Of a stretch of DNA of 64,000 nt, positions 1-11,255 are shown piece by piece. A program made the translations under genes and the position numbers. Origin of the DNA: Symsagittifera roscoffensis (taxonomy: Eukaryota > Xenacoelomorpha > Acoela > Convolutidae); NCBI RefSeq assembly GCF_963678635.1, contig NC_087069.1, positions 10,187,206 through 10,251,205 of the forward strand. The letters run 5' to 3'. The notes below the pieces were generated by a model. It saw nothing but the letters and a program-made list of their open reading frames with translations, ran no database searches and was not told the DNA's origin. The number at the start of each line of letters is the position of its first letter. Position 1 is the first letter of the stretch.

Positions 1-1225
1 TCTTTGATCGCAAGAGATAAATTATTTAGTTTGACAAGATCGCGTAAAACCAGCGTCATTAAGCTCTTGCTAACTTGCAAGAGCTCACCTTGCGAATTGC
101 AGCACAGGTGCGATTTGAACCTGGCCCTCAGATTACAAAAGTGCATTTGGTGCAAAAAAATGATTGACTTTTTGGTTCGCAATGGATTTTGATTGTTAAG
201 TTTCCATAAGGTATAAACACTACCTATTGGTTCAGTTTTCTCTAGCTGGGCTAGTTTTATGAAAACAGAGAGAGGACTGCTAAACTCAGTTCTGAGGTTC
301 TGTTTTGGTAAATAGAATTTATTTAACTTCTGTGTGGTGGCCTTTTTGTTACGTAGGCAATTTGATAGCAACTGTAGTTGTATTATGTGTTGCTAGGTTA
401 GTACTTTTTCCATTGATCGTGAAGCACTTGCGAGGACGTAAGACTCCTCGTCTCCAAGTTGGAAATTTGATTTTACCACACCAAATTTTCAGTTTTTACG
501 GTTTACTTTTGTTTTTCTTTTCGTTTTTTTTATCTGTTTAGTTGGCTTATGCCGTTTTCATGCTTGTGTGAGCGAAGCCAGCTTCACCTATGTTAAGTTT
601 TCGATTCAGCTTCAAATGTGCCGATTGGGTTTTCAGTTTCACCGAATATCACAAAGAAATCATTTAATCAACAAAACAGTTATTTTTTTTAGTTCGCACG
701 AAGACAAACTCACAAAAAATTAACGATTGGTCTCGAAATTCATCTAATTTACGTTCATTTATAACATTTTGAGACAGTTTAAAGGCCAATTTTCAAATTA
801 TTCCGAAAGTTTAATTTTCTGATCAGTTTTCCTTCTGCTTGTTTTCACTAATAAGTTTTTTATAATCAATGGAATAGGATGTGCAATAGAGATCCGTGAC
901 GTTTCTTTTCAGGTCAATTCTGCAATATATATTGGAAATAATATGCAATGTTTTAGTAATTTTTACCTTAATTCTTTATATTTGGTATCGCAAGTGAAAG
1001 AAAGCTCGGCTTTGACACAGCTAATATTCGTTGAGCATAATTAGCTTTGCAATTAGATAGCGTAATCAAATCGAAACGTATACTTTTCTATGTAAACAAC
1101 TGTCTGACAATATCACAGAAGAATTTTCTCCAATTTGCATTTTCATCAACAAACAGGTATGTTTTGAGCATGTCTGCATTTTCATGCCCGTTTTGTTCGA
1201 AATTTTTTTAATGTTTTTTTTCCTC
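1..1225. other. AT-rich flank, no gene recognised
   Basis: No ORF here has splice signals or domain features I can support. The open stretch at 305-541 is hydrophobic but lies in T-rich DNA. A short hairpin-like end (gagcgaagccagcttcac, near 571) matches the tail motif of the repeat families seen elsewhere in the window. Confidence 0.6.
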
Positions 1226-1740
1226 TAAGAATAATGAACTCAGTCAGTACTCGTATATAGGCCTTGCTGATTTTTTTGTTTTGGTTTTTCATGAAAAAGT
1301 CTTAACATTTTTTCACGCTCAATTTTGATTTCTCGCGGTTTGACTTCTAATTTTTTTCAAGTTCTTTGCATTTCCATTATTAAGAGGAAAGGCAAATTCC
1401 ACTATCGAACAGCAAAAATGTTAAGGTCACGAAAAACGTGATCGACTTCTAATTTCGAAAATGGAAATTAATTATCAGTTTTCCCAGCGAAATGAAATTT
1501 TTGCCTATTGATCCAGTTTTCTCAAATTGTTTTAATTTTAACACAAAACATTTCATCATAAATTGTTCTACAATATCAAAGAGCTTTGAGGCCATCTATT
1601 TTTTTCTTCGAGAAATTTAAAAATTGGAAGGTTTTTGAAAAAACAAATCAGTTTTTTTTTTCAGTTTCCTTGCGTTCATTACTCTTTTCCAACTTTTAGT
1701 TGGCTATGTTTTGTTTTCTGTTCCAAAAAGTTAACATGAG
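1226..1740 (+). repeat. AT-rich interspersed family, copy a
   Basis: It shares ordered landmarks with copies near 4.9, 15.4, 50.2, 51.5 and 62.6 kb: an 'aatgaac...tatataggtcttgctga' block, a 'ggaaaaagtctt' block, 'aaggcaaactccactatcgaacag', 'cacgaaaaacgtgatcgac', 'cccagcgaaatgaaa', and an end at 'ttactcttttccaac...ttggctatg'. No coding capacity is evident. It looks like a non-autonomous element of roughly 0.5 kb. Confidence 0.7.
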
Positions 1741-1774
1741 CAAAAGAGAAGGAAGGCAAACTCCACTATTATTA

Positions 1775-2320
1775 AAAGGAAGGCAAACTCCACTATCGAA
1801 CAGCAAAAATGTTAAGGTCACGAAAAACGTGATCGACTTCTAATTTCGAAAATGGAAATTAATTATCAGTTTTCCCAGCGAAATGAAAGTTTTGCCTATT
1901 GATCCAGTTTTCGCAAATTGTTTTAATTTTAACACAAAACATTTCATCATAAATTGTTCTACAATATCAAAGAGCTTTGAGGACATCTATTTTTTCTTCG
2001 AGAAATTTAAAAATCGGAAGGTTTGTGAAAAAACAAGTCAGTTTTTTTTTTCAGTTTCCTTGCGTTCATTACTCTTTTCCAACTTTCAGTTAGCTATGTT
2101 TTGTTTTCTGTTCCAAAAAGTTAACATGAGCAAAAGAGAAGGGCTTTTTTATCGACTTGAAGGGCGTCTGCTCAAGATTTGGCTTTGTTATTGCTTCGTA
2201 AGTTTTCTTTCGATGCTAATTCAGCAAAATGAGCTTTTTTGTCTCATTTTCTGACGACTGGCTTGTCATGTTGCGTTTGCGCTGTATTGCAAGTGGTGCA
2301 AAGCTTCGCTTCAAATTTTT
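1775..2320 (+). repeat. AT-rich interspersed family, tandem copy b
   Basis: This nearly repeats 1383-1745 at an offset of about 391 bp, starting at 'ggaaggcaaactccactatcg'. It continues past the first copy's end to 'gcaagtggtgcaaagcttcgcttc' (near 2290), which resembles the hairpin-like tail of other family members. The apparent ORF at 1883-2254 lies inside the repeat and is not a gene. Confidence 0.7.
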
Positions 2321-2324
2321 GTAT

Positions 2325-4539
2325 TTTTTCATATCGTTTTCGAAATCTGAATAAAGACTAAATTGGTTTAAATCTCAACCCCTTTCGATGCTGGAAGTGC
2401 TTGTTTAGTCGTACCATAAAGTCCTATCTTAGGTCATAATTCCGTTCCACTCATCCAGAGGGATGGTCAATGGGAGTATTTGTTGTTGCTCATGTGGGCA
2501 CAGTTGACCGAAGTTCGATTTGATAAGAAAAAAATAAGTAGAAGCGTAGTTTTCGAGATTTGGGTTTGTTTTGTGTAAAAGTGTACAACAATTCCGACTT
2601 CGAGGGCATTTTTTTCAAGTTGTGCTTGAAATGTTTTTCTATCCTATTTGTCATCTGCCTAGTTATTTTTTCAAAAAATTTCATGGACAGACAGGAAAAT
2701 ATTTGAAGCAGGGTTTCAATAAGATTTATTACGCAGACCCTTGCCGGTGCCCTATTTATAGCGGTAAAGGACTCCCTCATTTATAGTGGTCGGAGCAATG
2801 AAATTTTTTTTTATCTTTTAGTCAATTTTCTGAATTAATTAGTTTTTCCCAATTCTTTTGTTAAATTAGCTAGTTTTTTAAAATTTTAATGACATACATT
2901 TTTGTTTCAGTGTTTTGTTTGTTTTAGGAAACAGATGACGATGTACCCTGTCAATTGAAGTGCCATTATGATGCTGATTAATTCTACGACTGAAAGTGAA
3001 GAAAATGATAAATGATTTAGTTGTTGACTTGTGCTTTTAATTTAATCGCTTTGTTTTAATTCTTTTCGCGTTTGATACTATTCTGCTAATTCAAATTAAC
3101 TTTGTAGTTTCAAACACTTATTTGGCATCTTCTTGTAGAAATTAATTGTTCCGACTTATGAAGTAAACGATATGTTTTGATTTAATTTTAGCTGTTGTTC
3201 GTTACTTGGAAATGGAGTATGGTTAGTTTTATGGGATTATGTTATGTGGGTCATAATAATCCGCAAGATAGAGCTTCGGTAGAGACGTTGAATACAAAAT
3301 ATCAATTCTGAATTGAAAAATTTCTGAAAAAAAAAACTGAAATTTGAACTTATTTTTATCTAAATAATCTCTTTATTCCATTATTCTTTCTGTGAAAAGT
3401 ATTCTGCTAAAAGAGTTTTAGAATTTTCCCGGCTTAAAGTTTTCTGATTTGACTTTTGTGTTTATTTGTGTTGTTTTCTTTTTAAATTGTTCTTTTTTGA
3501 TAAGATTTTTTTGCGACTTTGAAGGTCGATTGTTTGGTACTGATATTCTCTTTCCCTTGAATTGCGGTTAAAGCAGGTCGAATGACCGCGCGCGAGTTAT
3601 TTGCGTCACGATAGCAAATCTAAATTAAATGCTTGAGGTTTATGACGAGTTCATGCAAATGCTATTGATTCCGTAGTATATTTAGGCATATTGGATTTTT
3701 TCGGCTCCTCGTTGAAGTTGAAAAAAGTCAATTGTTCAGGCATAGTTAATTAGATTGAACTCCGAACTATTATTTCAAGCAACAATTTTATAACAACTTC
3801 AAAGCACGTGATATGCGTCATAGATATTGATTAATTTCTACATAGTAATTGCAGATGATAAAATGCCGACTCTTTAAAATAGTGCCGATTTTTGACGTTT
3901 GCTTGTGACCCGTTGCTAGCTAAGCTGTTTCTAGAAGGTCAGTTGATGTTTCGGCTATGCGTGCCGTCGGCTTTGTGTGCTGTCAGCCTTGTTTAAACTC
4001 GTTTTCCCCAATGAGGCGTCCTCCAATGACAGCTTGGGTCGTCTAAAACAAAAAACCTATGATTTTTTATGCTCTTAACTTCCATCAATTATGCCAACAT
4101 GCCTCCCCCTCCTTCCAATCATGTTTTGGGGGAGGAGTTAATTGAACTTGGCTCTAATTCGGATTTCCAGCCAATCAGAACCGAGTCCTTTAGATTCAGC
4201 GCTTAGCAAATTTGATTGTTCGGTGGAAGATCTTAACTTCTAGGTTCTCAGGATTTTTTTGTGCTATTTCGTTGAACAGATCTTTCTGTCGACATTATTT
4301 TTTGGTAATATTTGAGTCAGAATTATATTTTCAATTTTTTTGCCAATTTTTGCTTCAGAAAACATTTCAGCCCAACAAAGTTTTGTTCGCTGAAAGGTTT
4401 TTGAAGTCAAAAGAATTTTTGAGATTGGATGTTTTTTAATAACCTAGTTTTGTATATAGTTTATCCCAATCTGTAGTTTCTATATTTTTCCTGACGTACT
4501 TTTTTTTTCGAAAAGTTAGCATATATTTACGTGTAAAAG
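2325..4539. other. AT-rich intergenic DNA, no gene recognised
   Basis: Only short ORFs without domain features or splice context. No RNA gene or repeat array was recognised. A short GC-richer patch at 3900-4200 has no coding signal I can support. Confidence 0.55.
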
Positions 4540-5360
4540 AACGAGGTGATTTTCACTTAAAAGGGTCTTGGCATTTTTTTCAGGAAAAAGTCTTAAAATG
4601 CTCCAATAACTACAGAAGTGCATTCAGACTTATGAATGCATTCATACTTCAAGCTATTTTGCTTAAAGTTTTGCAGCAAAATCAAAAGATTGCCGATTGA
4701 TTCAATTTCCTTAAGTTTGGTCAGTTTTATCACAAAATGTTACTCATAAATTGCTCTTGAAGCTCGAAGAGCCTTAACCTGATATAATTTGATCAAAATT
4801 TATCCTAAACTGTCCTAAAATTTTTAATCAGTTTTTTTTCGGTTACCTTGTTCTATCACCTTTTTCCAACTGTTGACTATGTTTAAGATTAATGAACGTA
4901 ATGAATACTCTTATATAGGTCTTGCTGTTTTTTTTAGTTTATTATTCAGGAAAAAGTCGTAAATTTTGTTCACGCTCAATTTTGATTTTTTGCGGGCGGT
5001 TTGACTTATGAGTTCTTTTTAAGTTCAGTGAATTTTTTATTTTAAAAGGAAGGCAAGCTCCACTATCGAACATCAAAATTTGAAAGGTCACAAAAACGTG
5101 ATCGACTTTCAATTTAGAAAATGGAAATAAATTATCAGATTTCCCAGCGAAATAAAATTTACCATTGATCCAATTCTCTCAAATTGAGTTAATTTAAATA
5201 ACAAAGTATCCATCATATTTTTTTCTACAAATTCAAAGAGCTTTAAGGCTTCATAATTTGTTCTTCGAAATTCAAAAGTTGAAGATTTTTGAAAAAAAAA
5301 AACCAGTTTCCTTGCGTGCATTACTCTTTTCCAACAGTCATTGGCTATGTTTTTTATTGT
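4540..5360 (+). repeat. AT-rich interspersed family, two adjacent copies
   Basis: A first partial copy (about 4540-4880) ends at 'ttccaactgttgactatg'. A second copy (about 4884-5360) has the full order of landmarks, from 'aatgaacgtaatgaatactcttatataggtcttgctg' spread over two lines to 'tcattggctatg'. Both run on the plus strand. Confidence 0.65.
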
Positions 5361-6258
5361 TAGTTATGTGAACCTTCACTTTTGTGCAATGGAAGAATAA
5401 TTTTAACCAAATCGGGTCGGGATTTTTTTCTCGCTTATGCTCTTTTTCTCCCGCTCTTGGGAATTTTAATAGGTTGTTTTGTTCGCTTTTTCCGACGGCG
5501 CTGGCATGACGAATTCGGCTTACAGATCCAGTAACCATTTTTTATATTGGCACCTTAGTTTTTCGAGCCTAGCAGCTGAGTTAGTCTTAAGCCAATTTTA
5601 AATAATAGCCGATAAAACGATAAAGAATGAATTTTAAAAACTGATAGTTTTGGTATGGATTCAAATGAAAAGCACTCAAACAGAGAGGAAGTTTTGGATT
5701 TCATTAACTTGTTCATTAACTCGGAAGGATATTGGGTTGCTGTACATATAGCACAGATTGTTCCGACCATGCTGATTCAAGCAAATAGTTTTTAAAAAAG
5801 GAAGTTGAAAGAATATCGAAAAATATTTTCAGTTTTTTTATTTTAATTTCCCAAATTCCTGCTTTAGTTAAGAGCGGCTAAATTATTGGAAAAACAGTCT
5901 AAAATGACATAAAACTATTAGTTTTAAAATAAAGATCAAATTGTAGTGAGAGGTCAGCCTCTCATCAGTTTTGTCGAATTTGTCACAAAGCCAAAAATAT
6001 TCCGACCAATTTTTCTCGACAATTTTTTTCGACGCTAAGAGTTTTTCAGAGTTTATTTTAGAATACAAATCACGATCAAAAGGGCTTTGATCTGATACCA
6101 ACCACACTTGAACCCCTGCGAGCTTTCCTTAATGTAGTCAAATTTGGCTGGAAAATTAACCGACCCGAATCCAAAGTTGCTTAACTCTTCGAGTGGTCGG
6201 AACATTTTTTTTCTATTGAGGTCATAGTAACACACTTTTTTTCTCGAGTACTCTTTTT

Positions 6259-6517
6259 CTATTGAATCTTTAGGCGATTGAACTTACCACAGCCTGAGAA
6301 AGCGCGCTTGTTGTAATTCACTTTCTTGATTGAGGTTTGTTTAGGCATAGGCGAAGTGTAAGAATCGTAGAAGATCTGCTCCTGAGCTGGCTCATATATC
6401 TGCTGCTGTGGTTCGTTTTGCTCTCGTCTCCACTGATTCTTCCTGAAGCTTAATCGCTGGGGAAGGATGCGTCGGTCCATGACATCCGGGTCAGATGAGC
6501 CACGAGCAGGAATTTGC
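6259..6517 (-). CDS. Exon 3 of secreted protein gene
   Basis: Starts after an AATTCAG acceptor. The first base completes an Arg codon with exon 2. It encodes the Gln/Arg-rich tail with KK and KR sites and ends at a stop at 6259-6261. Confidence 0.75.
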
Positions 6518-8120
6518 CTGAATTGTTAAGTTAAGATTAAGTTAAGACTATTTATCCACAAGGGAACGTACCAAAAGACTAGCTATTCAACTCTTCACGG
6601 AGAACCGCTGATGCGCACCTGCTTAATAATTACATGCTATTTTGTGGCTGTTTTCTTGGCTGGATAATGTTGCCTAACTCTTAAGCAACGAGCTTATTCA
6701 AATTATTAGCAGCATTTGTAGGCAATGCGCCACTAATTGAATGTGTTTATAGAAAAGCAGCAATGCGGTTAGATAACATATTTGAATTCGGTTCGAGAAA
6801 TTCAGCGTCGAGAAGAACCGATTGGATTTTTTTTTGTTTATTAGTCTAAATTTGAGCAAGTAAGGTGAGCGAGTAGCGATTGTTAGATAAAAATCGGTTC
6901 CTTAAGTCGTTTACCGTTTTACTGTCAATTAAAAGTTTTCATGAAAATTTGATAATTTAAAAATAAAATCAGAAACAATTTTTTCCGATTTTGTATTCTT
7001 TTTTTTTAAAAGACGACTGGTCAATAATAATCAAATTACTAAGTTGCTAAAATTTCGTCTTTTTTCTCATAACACATCTGGAAAAGGACAAAAATTCGTA
7101 GAAACTGAAAAAAAAATGTTTTAATGTATTTTACTTTTATGAAATGGTCTGAATTTTACTTGCTTTTTACACAGCAACCGGTTACTCTTGTTATTTTGTT
7201 GTTTTCGATGGCTGGTCATAGAAGTCAGTAACAAGATGAATGTATTAACTTTTGGTGGATACTTTTATCAATCCTAAAAAACGTGTATAATTCAATTAAA
7301 TACTAAAAAAAAACTTTTTTTTTTGGATCTGTTGAAAATCGCATACCTGATGGGGCCGAGGTTAAGTGAGCGAGGATCCTGTGTGTAATCTCCAGACTCG
7401 CTGTCGGTCACCTCGAAGGGCATTCCAGACCCTGGTGTACCGTTTCCACCCAACCGGATGATTTTCTGGGCATGTTGGTTGAGGGTCGCTGAGTTATCTG
7501 CTGAGACTATTGGTGTAGTAGTGCTTAGGACCAGCACAGAGGCGAGAAGAAAGAAAAGGATCTGAAAATGATAACATTGTTCTACAACTTATTACAATTA
7601 CTACTTGTTTTTTTGTCGTCATTAGCCTAATATGACAAATCGTGTTTTAATTTCGGTTTTAAAGGTATTAAAAAGGGGTGAAATTGTAGTGGGTTTGTCT
7701 TGTTTTGGGGGGTGAAATAGGAACGTAAAACTAGGCGGTGAAATTATGCGGGGTAGCACACAGTTTTTCTACAGTAGGAGCTTTTTGGTCCCATTTTTCA
7801 TTTAACTAATGTTTTGTCAGTTGATTTTCTTTCAAGGCATGTTCTTTCGTTTTTTCTTTTTTTTGCCGATTTGAAAAGCTTCTGTAAGGTTTTTTTTTGC
7901 TTGTGTTTGCGAAGTCAAGATCAGAAATAAGCCTCGTGTTTTTGGGATTTAAAACCTGATTTCAAAATTAACGCACTATACTGAGTATTTTGAGCTGTTG
8001 ATGAACGTTCTGTCGCCACTTACTGTAAATGGTTTTGAAAAAGTTTGAGTTAAAAAGTAGATTTTTTTTGCTCCTAACTTGACGAGATAATATTACCTGT
8101 ATTCTGCTAATTTCCTCCAT
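6259..8120 (-). CDS. Secreted basic protein or peptide precursor (3 exons)
   Basis: Exons on the minus strand are 8120-8097, 7561-7347 and 6517-6259. Phases are 0 and 2, with donors CAG|GTAAT and AG|GTATGC and acceptors TTTTCAG and ATTCAG. Together they encode 165 residues and a TAG-free frame to the stop at 6259. Residues 1-8 are MEEISRIQ. They run into a hydrophobic stretch (ILFFLLASVLVLS) ending at a small-residue site VSA/DN, so an N-terminal signal peptide is likely. The mature part is Gln/Pro/Arg-rich, with dibasic sites (RR, KK, KR near the C-terminus) before a short tail containing AFSGCGKF and a single Cys. Such an architecture suits a neuropeptide or hormone precursor, but I recognise no family. 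The 8-codon first exon is the least certain part. The gene is divergent from the Mff gene 3 kb away. Confidence 0.7.
7347..7561 (-). CDS. Exon 2 of secreted protein gene
   Basis: Starts after a CATTTTCAG acceptor and ends AG|GTATGC. It holds 71 codons plus two bases: the hydrophobic signal core, then a Gly/Ser/Asp-rich segment. Confidence 0.75.
8097..8120 (-). CDS. Exon 1 of secreted protein gene
   Basis: ATG at 8120 gives eight codons ending CAG before a GTAATA donor. It joins in phase 0 to the hydrophobic start of exon 2 and supplies the only obvious Met for the signal peptide. Confidence 0.6.
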
Positions 8121-8992
8121 AGAATTTGAACCGAATGACTCTTCAACTGAAGTTGAATGTTGTTTTCACCGAAATGATTTTTTGCTACTGAATTTGAATA
8201 TATTTCAGGGCAATTAACCATCATCAATCGCCAAGTCATGGATTCTTAAAGACTGTGTCAAGACAGAATCTAGTATTTACGAGACTAAATGCCTTTTGTA
8301 AATCTATATTTCGATATCGGAAACTATTCTATGCAATTTACAAAGAAATTCGTCAATTGAAAAAAAGTCAAGTTTATTTTGTAGTATGTTGCTCCGGGTA
8401 TAAAATAATCGTTGTATAAAATTATCCTTACTTGAAAAGAAAAAAATATTGAACGCTTTTGATTTTTAAGCGAACGTTTTCCATATTTGGTTTGAGTTGA
8501 CTTTTAAAATAATGACCTGTTTTGCCATTTGATGGTTTCGTTTTCAGAGACTGACAAAATCAATGCCACCAGTTTTTGACCTCCGTGAATCTTGCAATTA
8601 AAATGACGTTAACTGCCGGTTAGTTAGTTTCTGTTGGGCAACTGTCAATTGAATGTCGTTGTTTTGAACTCGTTAAAAACTGCTTTGATTGATCTGTTTC
8701 CAACAGTTCAGAGTATAATACAAGGACTTGAGTAAAGATCAGATTTAAGTTGACGTTTTTTTACCTCCAGAGTAAATTGAGTTCTAATTCGAACCAGAAT
8801 TGCTGATTAATTTGGCAGATTTTATCAAATGCTACTCACTGTCAGTTCGTCAGTGAAGCACGTTTTTATTCTTTGAAACTAAGTTTAATTGATTTTTGTT
8901 TGAAATTGCATTTTTATGAAGAAATTAAAAATGCTTCCCACTTTGTATGTAAACTGCGAAAAATAGCTCAAAAACAGATGAAGGCGGAATTT

Positions 8993-9956
8993 TGTTTTGA
9001 AATTTCCTTTTTTGTCAGTTTCCTTATATGAACTCTTAATACGGACTACAAACTCACATCATAAATTTAGTATAGCTCAATGAGTCACCTTTTCGTGACA
9101 ATCGAACATTTTGTACAGTCATGATTTGAATAACAAGAGAAATTTTTCACAAAGTTGTGCCAGTGTCGAGAAAAACCATTAAGTCTAATTTCAAGCGAAT
9201 AAAACCAGCGAGCAGGCTTATAATAGATTTCTGTAGAAGAAGGATAAGTCATGAATTTATAAATCCAACCCTGAAAGTTTGATTTTACTGCAGTTAATTT
9301 AGTTTGTCGGAAAATTGTTTTGAAATTTCCTTTTTTGTCAGTTTCCTTATATGAACTCTTAATACGGACTACAAACTCACATCATAAATTTAGTATAGCT
9401 CAATGAGTCACCTTTTCGTGACAATCGAACATTTTGTACAGTCATGATTTGAATAACAAGAGAAATTTTTCACAAAGTTGTACCAGTGTCGAGAAAAACC
9501 ATTAAGTCTAATTTCAAGCGAATAAAACCAGCGAGCAGGCTTATAATAGATTTCTGTAGAAGAAGGATAAGTCATGAATTTAAAAATCCAACCCTGAAAG
9601 TTTGATTTTACTGCAGTTAATTTAGTTTGTCGGAAAATTGTTTTGAAATTTCCTTTTTTGTCAGTTTCCTTATATGAACTCTTAATACGGACTACAAACT
9701 CACATCATAAATTTAGTATAGCTCAATGAGTCACCTTTTCGTGACAATCGAACATTTTGTACAGTCATGATTTGAATAACAAGAGAAATTTTTCACAAAG
9801 TTGTGCCAGTGTCGAGAAAAACCATTAAGTCTAATTTCAAGCGAATAAAACCAGCGAGCAGGCTTATAATAGATTTCTGTAGAAGAAGGATAAGTCATGA
9901 ATTTATAAATCCAACCCTGAAAGTTTGATTTTACTCCAGTTAATTTAGTTTGTCGT
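8993..9956. repeat. 323-bp tandem repeat, three copies
   Basis: The block 'aatttccttttttgtcagtt' recurs at 9001, 9324 and 9647, an exact 323-bp period. The units differ at only a few positions (gttgtgcc/gttgtacc, aatttataaa/aatttaaaaa, ctgcag/ctccag). The array ends near 9956. No ORF spans a unit. The near-identity indicates recent amplification. Confidence 0.9.
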
Positions 9957-11185
9957 TTTCGGTTTCACTATTCATCACTAGTATTTTTTCTTTTAAAAAA
10001 AACTTCTTTCTATCCTGCCTAATTTACTATGAATGCCGAGTATGCCAAATTTCTAGGCTTTCATTCAGATCAATTTACCACACCACATACAAAAACTACA
10101 CTAAGTTCAAAAAAGGTTTTGTTTTGTATTTTTTCAAGATGTTGGTCGGAATATTCTGTGCTATTTGCACCATCCTTCTTTTAATTTAATTTTGGCATTT
10201 TTTTTGCTTTCGAAACTTACAGAACTTGTTCTTCACATGCTCAAATTTTCATTCTTGCTCAGTTCTCTAAAAGTTTTAATTTCGATTGGTCTGTAATAAA
10301 AGTAACCAGCGTATAATTGTCTCAATTTTTTTTCACGAGTTCTTTGTCAAATTGCCCTGATGTATGAGGAATGAAATAGGTGAATAAGAATAGAAATCAC
10401 TATAAATTGTTTCCAATCTGGCTAGGCTAATAAGACCAATAACTAGATAAGAATTTTTCAAAAGCAATGTTGGTAGACCGCCATTAGACGACATTTCAGT
10501 CCGTTTTCTGGCATCTAGTATTTTTGAACATGGTTTGAAAGAAGAAATTTAGAATATAATGAATTAAAATACAAGCTTTGTATAATGGTACTTAAAATCA
10601 CGTGTCAATGATAAATAATATGCAGTTATTTGAAAAATAATTTTCTAAGAATTTTACATAATATGCAATTATTTAAAAAATAATTTTAAAAAAAATATTA
10701 CATTTACATAAAGGTATTAAATTTTTTTAAGATTATTTTGAGGCATTTTTCGAGATTAAAGGAACTTAGATTGTGATTCGATTTAATATCACTACACTAC
10801 CATTAATTTATTTAGTTTAGCTTGATTTGCTTTTTAAATAAAACTCGAAAACACATCTGTTAGAACTTCTATACCCTGTTAAGTATGACTCTTATTCGAG
10901 CTCTTAGATCATATTTGTTTAAGTTATCTATATTTGTTATGAGTTTCTGGGTGCTTTTTAGTAATTGGAAATTTTTTTTCTAGTACCTGAGTTATGTACT
11001 CTTTTTGATTATTTGAGGAACATTCGTTTCTGATCGCAATAAAGTTTAAGCAATTCAGAGTGTTGTAAAAACTTGTATAGTAAAAAGAGCATATATTGAC
11101 AATTTTGTATAAGTTTGACAAAAAATTTAACTTGTATATTGAGAGCAGCCGATTCGCTTTTCAGATTAAAATCTGCTTATGCGTC
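9957..11185. other. Upstream region of Mff gene, no further gene seen
   Basis: AT-rich. It should contain the Mff promoter and 5' UTR, but no TATA or initiator element stands out enough to annotate. Confidence 0.5.
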
Positions 11186-11255
11186 ATGACATCCGAGTCT
11201 AACAGAGAAGTCTCTTCGACTGGAGATCTATCCGACTTCGAGTACGAATCATCAG
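11186..11255 (+). CDS. Mff: Mff exon 1 (coding part)
   Basis: ATG at 11186 is followed by a Ser/Glu/Asp-rich 23 codons plus one base, then TCAG|GTATTG. The single base G completes a Val codon with exon 2. Confidence 0.8.

Noticed and set aside
305-541. Hydrophobic 78-codon ORF near the left end.
   Set aside because: T-rich DNA gives Phe/Leu/Val by composition. No splice or family evidence.
8097-8120. The first exon of the minus-strand gene reads MEEISRIQ, close to the vertebrate Mff start MAEISRIQ.
   Set aside because: It lies on the strand opposite the Mff exons and splices in frame to a signal-peptide core, so I treat the likeness as chance.
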